19,505 nt of DNA from an uncultured Treponema sp. (GTDB lineage: Bacteria > Spirochaetota > Spirochaetia > Treponematales > Treponemataceae): contig CAKUWD010000027.1 of NCBI GenBank assembly GCA_934699065.1, forward strand, positions 1-19,505, given 5' to 3'. Below are positions 14,766-19,505 of the stretch, one piece after another. The translations under genes and the position numbers were made by a program. Numbering within the stretch: the stretch's first letter is position 1; each line of letters opens with the position of its first letter. Under the pieces are notes generated by a model. It worked only from the letters and a program-made list of their open reading frames with translations, was not told the DNA's origin and searched no databases.

Positions 14766-17291
14766 ATGAATGAAAGTGACACAAGGCTTAAAAAAATAGA
14801 TCCTGCTCTTAAGGCTGCCGGCTGGGGCGTTGTAGAAGGTAGTGATATCTTTACAGAGCAGCGTGCCTACATTGTGTCACCTGGTCGTATTGTTACAAAG
14901 GCAAAAAGAAATCCGGATAAAATAGATTACCTTCTTACTTACAAAGGCGTAAAGATTGGAATTATAGAAGCCAAGAAAGATGAACTTGATGTTAGCGCCG
15001 GAGTAGAGCAGGCTAAGAAATATGCTGCGGCTATGAATATTCGCTGGACTTATTCTACAAACGGCGACAAAATCTGGGCCATTGATATGGATGCAAAGCC
15101 TGGTGATTTTACAGAAGGCTTTGTAGATAAGTTTCCGACTCCAGACGAACTCTGGAAAATGACTTTCCCGGAGAAAAACGACTGGCGCGATAAATTTAAT
15201 CTTGAACCTTTCAACCGGGACGGCGGAAAAAGTCCTCGTTACTATCAGGAAAATGCGGTTAATGCGGTACTTGATGCCATAAGCCGCAAGGTTGACCGCA
15301 TTCTTTTAACTCTTGCAACCGGAACAGGAAAAACTTATATTGCCTTTCAGATTTGTTGGAAGCTTATGCAGACTCGCTGGAACATTGCAGAAAACGGAAG
15401 GCTTCCTCGAATCCTTTTCTTAGCAGACAGAAATATTCTTGCGAACCAAGCTTTTAATGCTTTTGGTGCTTTTGATCAGAATGCACTTGTCCGAATTACT
15501 CCAAAAGAAATCCGCAAGAACGACGGAAAGGTTCCGATGGGCGCAAGTATTTATTTTACGATTTTCCAGACTTTGCTTTGCGGTTCAGAGGGCGACGATG
15601 GTGAGCAGGCGTTGCGGGCGGCGATTGAGCCCGCAGAAGGGGTAGCGGAAAACGCGAAGCGGTTGGAGCGAGGGGAAGACTTTCCCCTTCAAGAGTACTA
15701 CAAACAATATCCGCAGGACTTCTTTGATTTTATCATCATCGACGAATGTCACCGTGGTGGTGCAAACGATGAAAGTGAATGGCGTAAGCTGATGGAATAT
15801 TTCCAGCCGGCTTATCAGCTTGGTCTTACTGCAACTCCACGACGTACAATAAATGGCGATACTTATAAATATTTTGGTGAGCCGGTTTATCAGTATTCTC
15901 TTAAGCAGGGAATTGAAGACGGATACCTTACTCCTTACCGCGTAAAGAGCTGTACAAATCAGATTATTGATGAATATGTTTATGATGAAGATGATAAAAT
16001 CATTCAGGGCGAAGAGCTTTTAGACAAAGACAAAACTTATACGGAAGCAGATTTCTATCACGGAAAAATTAAAATCCGTCAGCGTGATGAACTTCGTGTT
16101 GCAGAATTTCTTGAAAGTGCAAATCCTGATGAAAAGGCAATTGTCTTCTGTGCGACCCAGAATCACGCAATGCAGATTCGCGATATGATAAACTCGCAGG
16201 CAAAACGCGGAGTAAATTATTGTGTTCGTGTAACTGCGGACGATGGCGCGGAAGGTGAGGAGCAGCTTAAAAAATTCCAGGATAACGAAAAGACAATTCC
16301 AACAATCCTTACAACTTCTCAAAAGCTTTCTACCGGTGTTGATGCTCAGAATGTCCGCAATATTGTTTTGATGCGGCCTGTTCCGAACATGATTGAGTTC
16401 AAGCAGATTATTGGCCGCGGAACCCGTCTCTTTGATGATAAATACTATTTCACAATTTATGACTTTGTAGGCGCATATAAAGAATTCTATGATGAAGAAT
16501 GGGATAATCCGAATCCGGTTTGTCCTTATTGCGGTAAATATCCTTGTGAATGTGATAAGCATGAAAAATGTCCGGTCTGCGGAAAGTGGCCGTGCATCTG
16601 TAAAAGACCGCCTCGTAAGTGTCCTGTATGTGGTCAGTATCCTTGTATCTGTCCTCCAAAGCCATGCCCGATTTGCGGGAATCTTCCTTGTACCTGTCCA
16701 AAAGAGCTTATAGAAATTGAATTGGGCGATGGTCGCAAAAGGATGGTAAAGAAAGGTTTTGAATGGGAAGAAAGAATTATGTACGATGGCAAACTCATTA
16801 CAATTAAAGAGTTTGTTGATGTTCTTGTAAATAATCAGACCCTTCCTAAGTTCTTTAAGGATGACGAAGACTTACGTAAGCAATGGCAGAACCCAGAAAC
16901 AAGAGCCGCTTTGCTGGAACATATGGAACACGAAGGCTTCCCTCTGGAAAAGCTTACAAAAGTTCAGGAATTCTTAAACATGGAAAAATGCGACTTGCTG
17001 GATGTTCTGGAATATCTTGCTTATAACACAAGCCCACTTGAACGCCAGCGTCGCGTAGAAATTGTTCGCCCAGAAATTGTTTCTTCTTTAAGTGCCGAAC
17101 AAAGCGATTTTGTAAACTTTGTTTTAGAGCAATACGTAGAGCAGGGGTACACAGAACTTTCGCTGGAAAATCTGCCTGAACTTATTAAGCTTAAGTATGG
17201 AACAATCAATGATGCCAAGAATGTTCTTGGTCCATTAGGTGAAATCAGCAAAGTATTTATTGATTTCCAGAAAGATTTATATGCGGCATAA
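14766..17291 (+). CDS. hsdR: Type I restriction endonuclease subunit HsdR
   Basis: An 841-residue motor nuclease. The N-terminal PD-(D/E)xK nuclease has Asp54 and Glu68-x-Lys70 (KIDYLL, IIEAKK). The SF2 helicase core has ATGTGKT with Lys189, DECH at 326-329, LTATPRR and QIIGRGTR near 547. It cleaves unmodified DNA after ATP-driven translocation in complex with HsdM and HsdS. Two oddities: residues about 281-309 are encoded by a palindromic repeat (copy B) placed between helicase motifs Ia and II, and residues 586-644 contain four tandem units of CPxCGxxPCxC with 16 cysteines, likely zinc-binding, before the C-terminal domain. All catalytic motifs are intact. The gene is separated from hsdM/hsdS by more than 5 kb of accessory genes and has its own promoter. 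Confidence 0.94.
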   Translation: MNESDTRLKKIDPALKAAGWGVVEGSDIFTEQRAYIVSPGRIVTKAKRNPDKIDYLLTYKGVKIGIIEAKKDELDVSAGVEQAKKYAAAMNIRWTYSTNGDKIWAIDMDAKPGDFTEGFVDKFPTPDELWKMTFPEKNDWRDKFNLEPFNRDGGKSPRYYQENAVNAVLDAISRKVDRILLTLATGTGKTYIAFQICWKLMQTRWNIAENGRLPRILFLADRNILANQAFNAFGAFDQNALVRITPKEIRKNDGKVPMGASIYFTIFQTLLCGSEGDDGEQALRAAIEPAEGVAENAKRLERGEDFPLQEYYKQYPQDFFDFIIIDECHRGGANDESEWRKLMEYFQPAYQLGLTATPRRTINGDTYKYFGEPVYQYSLKQGIEDGYLTPYRVKSCTNQIIDEYVYDEDDKIIQGEELLDKDKTYTEADFYHGKIKIRQRDELRVAEFLESANPDEKAIVFCATQNHAMQIRDMINSQAKRGVNYCVRVTADDGAEGEEQLKKFQDNEKTIPTILTTSQKLSTGVDAQNVRNIVLMRPVPNMIEFKQIIGRGTRLFDDKYYFTIYDFVGAYKEFYDEEWDNPNPVCPYCGKYPCECDKHEKCPVCGKWPCICKRPPRKCPVCGQYPCICPPKPCPICGNLPCTCPKELIEIELGDGRKRMVKKGFEWEERIMYDGKLITIKEFVDVLVNNQTLPKFFKDDEDLRKQWQNPETRAALLEHMEHEGFPLEKLTKVQEFLNMEKCDLLDVLEYLAYNTSPLERQRRVEIVRPEIVSSLSAEQSDFVNFVLEQYVEQGYTELSLENLPELIKLKYGTINDAKNVLGPLGEISKVFIDFQKDLYAA
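15608..15690 (+). repeat. Dispersed palindromic repeat, copy B, inside hsdR
   Basis: Shares GGCGTTGCGGG, AGAAGGGGTAGCGGAA, CGCGAAGCGG, TGGAGCGAGGGGAAG and TTTCCCC with copies A and C, in sense orientation relative to hsdR. The frame stays open and encodes Ala/Glu/Arg-rich residues (for example PAEGVAENAKRLERGED) not expected between LLCGSEG and QYPQDFFD of an HsdR. Confidence 0.85.
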
Positions 17292-17399
17292 CCGACAAAT
17301 TTGACATTTATGTCATAATTCACTATTCTACAAAGCGAGGACAGTTACTGCTGTGGCAGAATTGATCTTCGCTTTATTTTTACCCGGCGAGGGTTTACA

Positions 17400-17478
17400 C
17401 AAAAGGGCCGACGGTGGCCTTACACATCTTACAAGACTTGATCCAAGGAGGACAGGTACTATGACTCTTCAGACTTAA
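17400..17478 (+). other. Orphan leader with strong ribosome-binding site and five-codon ORF
   Basis: AAGGAGG (17445-17451) precedes ATG at 17461, but the frame ends after MTLQT at 17476-17478, and repeat sequence starts soon after. An overlapping frame running into the ATGA (ending DLIQGGQVL) has no start codon. AAGG.CC/GGCCTT can pair around 17404-17423. It looks like the remaining front end of a gene lost to a repeat insertion, or a leader peptide; I recognise neither. The rest of the 17292-17670 gap holds only the repeats listed separately. Confidence 0.35.
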
Positions 17479-17509
17479 ATCAAAACAATTTAGAATTCTC
17501 ATTATATGG

Positions 17510-17541
17510 ATTGCCACGTCGTCCTACGGACTCCTCGCAAT
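17510..17541. repeat. Palindromic intergenic repeat (ATTGC...GCAAT type)
   Basis: ATTGC (17510-17514) and GCAAT (17537-17541) enclose GTCC-TAC-GGAC. On the minus strand it reads GTCATTGCGAGGAG followed by GGCAATCC at the far side, a dispersed palindrome type seen in many bacterial genomes. It abuts copy C of the 82-bp repeat, making a composite. Confidence 0.6.
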
Positions 17542-17561
17542 GACATAGTCACTGTGGGGGG

Positions 17562-17643
17562 GGCGTTGCGGGGGGATTCCCCCGCAGAGAGGGTAGCGGA
17601 AGACCGCGAAGCGGGCTGGAGCGAGGGGGAGACTTCCCCCTCC
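17562..17643 (+). repeat. Dispersed palindromic repeat, copy C, intergenic
   Basis: Best-conserved palindromes of the three copies: GCGGGGG with CCCCCGC, CCGC-GAA-GCGG, and GGGGGA-GAC-TTCCCCC. Lies between hsdR and coaX, ending 17 bases before the coaX ribosome-binding site. It may affect coaX mRNA folding or stability. Confidence 0.88.
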
Positions 17644-17670
17644 TGACGATGGCAAATTTTGGAGGTGTAT

Positions 17671-18438
17671 ATGATTTTAACAATCGATGTTGGAAATACT
17701 TCTACGGCGTGCGGACTTTTTGAGGGCGACGAGTGCGTGCTCAGATTCCGCCGGTCGACAAATATTAATTCGAGCTCGGATGAAATCGGTGTTTTTCTGC
17801 GTTCGGTTTTGCGCGAGAACGGTTTTGACTGGAAGCAGATTGAGAAGATTGGCTGCTGTTCGGTTGTGCCGGCGATTAATCATTCGCTGAGCCGGGCCTG
17901 CGCAAAATATCTGGACCGCGAGCCGCTCTTTATTCAGGCGGGAATTAAGACTGGCCTTAAGCTGCGTTACTCGAACCCTAAGGAAATTGGTGCAGATCTG
18001 ATTGCGGCTGCTATGGGTGCGGTTGATCTTTACGCCGGAAAAAATCTTATCATTATTGATATGGGCACTGCGATTACGGCGGAGCTTGTTTCGAAGGATA
18101 AGGAATTTCTTGGCGGCGTAATTATGCCTGGTATGAAGATTTCTGTGGATGCTCTTGCGGGAGGAACTGCAAAGCTGACCTCGGTTGAAATCATGAAGCC
18201 GGAGCATGTTTACGGTCTTTCAACTACCGAAGCAATTCAGGCGGGCCTTTACTATGGAACTGCCGGTGCCTTAAAAGAATTCTGTTATCAATTTAAAAAG
18301 AATGTCTTCCATGGTGAGGACACAATGATTATCGGAACCGGCGGTTTTGCCAGAACTTTTGAAGAATACAAATTGTTCGACGAAATCATTCCGGGCCTGG
18401 TACTTTCCGGCGTAAAGGTTGCGCTGGATTTAAATTAG
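17671..18438 (+). CDS. coaX: Type III pantothenate kinase
   Basis: A 255-residue type III pantothenate kinase, which phosphorylates pantothenate as the first step of coenzyme A synthesis. The ASKHA-fold motifs are present: the phosphate loop MILTIDVGNTSTACGLF at the N-terminus, GADLIAAAMGA near 105, IIDMGTAITAE near 130, and GGVIMPGM near 152, with a C-terminal TGGFARTF. The frame is open from a TTG at 17659, but the start is ATG at 17671 because GGAGG lies five bases upstream and the family begins with this motif. Together with the following ECF S component it forms a vitamin B5 uptake and activation unit; 64 bases with a strong hairpin separate them. Confidence 0.95.
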   Translation: MILTIDVGNTSTACGLFEGDECVLRFRRSTNINSSSDEIGVFLRSVLRENGFDWKQIEKIGCCSVVPAINHSLSRACAKYLDREPLFIQAGIKTGLKLRYSNPKEIGADLIAAAMGAVDLYAGKNLIIIDMGTAITAELVSKDKEFLGGVIMPGMKISVDALAGGTAKLTSVEIMKPEHVYGLSTTEAIQAGLYYGTAGALKEFCYQFKKNVFHGEDTMIIGTGGFARTFEEYKLFDEIIPGLVLSGVKVALDLN

Positions 18439-18442
18439 CAGA

Positions 18443-18484
18443 ACGGTGGTTTCGATACGATGCTTCGCATCACTCAACCACCGT
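18443..18484. repeat. Nested hairpin between coaX and the ECF gene
   Basis: ACGGTGGTT (18443-18451) pairs perfectly with AACCACCGT (18476-18484), enclosing GATGC-TTC-GCATC (18459-18471). There is no T-tract, so it is more likely a dispersed palindrome or mRNA-processing element than a terminator. Confidence 0.65.
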
Positions 18485-18502
18485 GGTAAAAGGAGATTTA
18501 AA

Positions 18503-19117
18503 ATGACAAATACAAATTCAACACTTTCACTCAATAAAAAACTCACTCTTACAGGTGCTTTCAGCGCACTCGTAATTGTTCTTGGAATTACAAAGCTTGG
18601 CTTTATCACTCTTGGTGCTGCTGCATCAATCACAATTCTTCACATTCCTGTAATTTTGATTTGTATGCTTGCAGGTCTTCCAGAAGGGCTTTTTGTTGGT
18701 CTCGTTTTCGGTTCCCTTTCTTTGATTCAGGCAGCAATGAGCCCAACTGGTGCTCTTGATCCTTTCTTTGTAAATCCTTTGATTTCTGTTCTTCCACGTA
18801 TGCTGATTGCTGTAATTGCCTGGGGCCTCTGGAAGGCTTTGACTCTTATTCCTCACATGCCAAAAACTGTTGCTGCTGGAATTACAGGTTTTATTACAAC
18901 TGTATGTCACACTCTGCTCGTACTTGGAAGCCTTTATGTTTTCAAGGCTGCTGATGTAAAGGCTGCTCTTGGTGGAATGGGATATTTTGCTTTGGTTGGT
19001 GCCTGTGGCTTCAACGCAATTCTTGAAGCTATTGCCGCAACTATTATTTGTGCCGCTGTTTTTGCCGGACTTTTTGTTGCTGGTAAAAAGCGCTCAAAGC
19101 TTTCTGAAGAAAAATAA
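18503..19117 (+). CDS. ECF transporter S component, probably for pantothenate
   Basis: A 204-residue membrane protein with about six hydrophobic segments, for example LTGAFSALVIVLGITKLGFI, then ILHIPVILICMLAGLPEGLF, LISVLPRMLIAVIAWGLW, FITTVCHTLLVLGSLYVF and the last helix before GKKRSKLSEEK. This is the ECF_trnsprt (PF12822) pattern: a substrate-binding subunit that works with a shared EcfAA'T energising module, not encoded here. Its position after coaX suggests pantothenate (PanT-like); a related vitamin is possible. The frame is open from 18446, but the ATG at 18503 with AAGGAG upstream is the real start, since the upstream part is hairpin sequence. Confidence 0.85.
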   Translation: MTNTNSTLSLNKKLTLTGAFSALVIVLGITKLGFITLGAAASITILHIPVILICMLAGLPEGLFVGLVFGSLSLIQAAMSPTGALDPFFVNPLISVLPRMLIAVIAWGLWKALTLIPHMPKTVAAGITGFITTVCHTLLVLGSLYVFKAADVKAALGGMGYFALVGACGFNAILEAIAATIICAAVFAGLFVAGKKRSKLSEEK

Positions 19118-19165
19118 AAATATCGATTTTCTTTTTATCCTAAAAATCTGAATGTTTGAATGTCG

Positions 19166-19198
19166 GCCCCTTGCGAAGTTTTCGCCAGGGGCTTTTTT
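19166..19198 (+). terminator. Rho-independent terminator after coaX-ECF unit
   Basis: GCCCCT (19166-19171) pairs with AGGGGC (19187-19192), with CGAA/TTCG inside, followed by six T residues (19193-19198). Confidence 0.9.
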
Positions 19199-19202
19199 GT
19201 GT

Positions 19203-19208
19203 TATAAT
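19203..19208 (+). promoter_or_regulatory. Probable -10 box for the pgeF-like gene
   Basis: A perfect TATAAT directly after the terminator, about 30 bases before the next coding region; no clear -35. Confidence 0.45.
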
Positions 19209-19236
19209 AAATCAGTTTTGAAATGTTGGTTTTGAG

Positions 19237-19505
19237 GTGATAGATGTCTGTAAAATATTTTCAATTCCGGAGTTTGAAAAAAGAGGCGGCGTAAAAACTC
19301 TTTATACAAGTTCCTGTGATATTGCCTGGAATTATGAAGATGCCCATGCCCGAGATAATTATCTGTCCCTGGGGCAGCAGCTTGGAATTACGCCAGAAGA
19401 CATGGTCAAATCAAAACAGACTCATACAGATGTGGTAAAAATTGTGACCCGTGAAAACGGCGGCGATGGCATCCTTCGACCTTTAGATGAAAGCGAGCCT
19501 TACGA
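19237..19505 (+). CDS. YfiH/PgeF (LACC1) family protein, N-terminal part, runs off the window
   Basis: The open frame reads GGVKTLYTSSCDIAWN, then LGITPEDMVKSKQTHTDVV, the start of the YfiH/PgeF family (once called multicopper polyphenol oxidase; now known as purine nucleoside phosphorylase or peptidoglycan-editing enzymes). KQTHTD contains the first metal-binding His. The start is unclear: in this frame only GTG at 19237 is available, overlapping GAGGTGAT, a near-perfect ribosome-binding sequence that is well spaced for the ATG at 19244. The ATG frame reads MSVKYF and stops after 16 codons, so one base may be missing in the A/T runs at 19252-19261. The C-terminal part is outside the window. 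Confidence 0.75.
   Translation, partial: MIDVCKIFSIPEFEKRGGVKTLYTSSCDIAWNYEDAHARDNYLSLGQQLGITPEDMVKSKQTHTDVVKIVTRENGGDGILRPLDESEPY

Noticed and set aside
16020..16562. 180-residue open frame on the minus strand opposite hsdR
   Set aside because: It is fully antisense to a well-conserved helicase region and has no protein-like features.
16521..16697. The Cys-rich repeats as a separate gene or a frameshift artefact
   Set aside because: The frame is continuous with the helicase and C-terminal domains and the spacing is regular, so it is a genuine part of HsdR.
3511..17643. CRISPR array
   Set aside because: The three related repeats are kilobases apart, differ in orientation and have no spacers or cas genes nearby.
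17677..18207. 176-residue open frame on the minus strand opposite coaX
   Set aside because: Antisense shadow of an unambiguous gene with arginine-rich, non-protein-like composition.

Overview
The window looks like a chromosomal segment from a host-associated or gut-type spirochaete, most likely Treponema or a close relative. This rests on gene content (a giant BadF/BadG-type activase fusion, a TIGR02757-family protein, CoaX next to an ECF S component) and on base and codon use; no rRNA or other marker is present, so the genus is an inference. There are three zones. (1) Positions 1-6136 are ordinary chromosome: a CoA-dehydratase activase-type protein on the minus strand whose reading frame is broken near 942-970, a divergent TIGR02757-family gene, a cytoplasmic esterase, and a minus-strand padR plus alpha/beta-hydrolase operon with a clear palindromic operator candidate.

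(2) Positions 6286-17291 form a defence island built on a Type I restriction-modification system. Its frame is hsdM (6286-7734), hsdS (8421-9554) and hsdR (14766-17291). Spliced in between are a small gene resembling phage polyvalent (LPD-type) domains, an Abi_2/AbiF-like HEPN gene preceded by a strongly structured, T-tailed RNA-like element, two translationally coupled AT-rich genes (a DUF5677-type protein and an unrecognised protein), and a Fic AMP-transferase gene flanked by a nearly identical 21-bp repeat. A remnant of the hsdS 3' end lies downstream of the abi gene, so abi and its leader appear to have arrived as a cassette. The hsdM and fic promoters sit only about six bases from the start codon, which predicts leaderless mRNAs. 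hsdR follows a pair of tandem palindromes and encodes four tandem Cys-rich repeats near its C-terminus.

(3) Positions 17292-19505 return to housekeeping functions: a repeat-rich intergenic region, coaX (type III pantothenate kinase), an ECF transporter S component likely serving pantothenate uptake, a good rho-independent terminator, and the start of a YfiH/PgeF-family gene that runs off the window.

A dispersed palindromic repeat of about 82 bp occurs three times: once between genes (17562-17643) and twice inside genes, in opposite orientations, where it keeps the frame open and adds about 28 residues to the TIGR02757 protein and to HsdR. This and the abi/RNA cassette are the two most interesting signals in the window.
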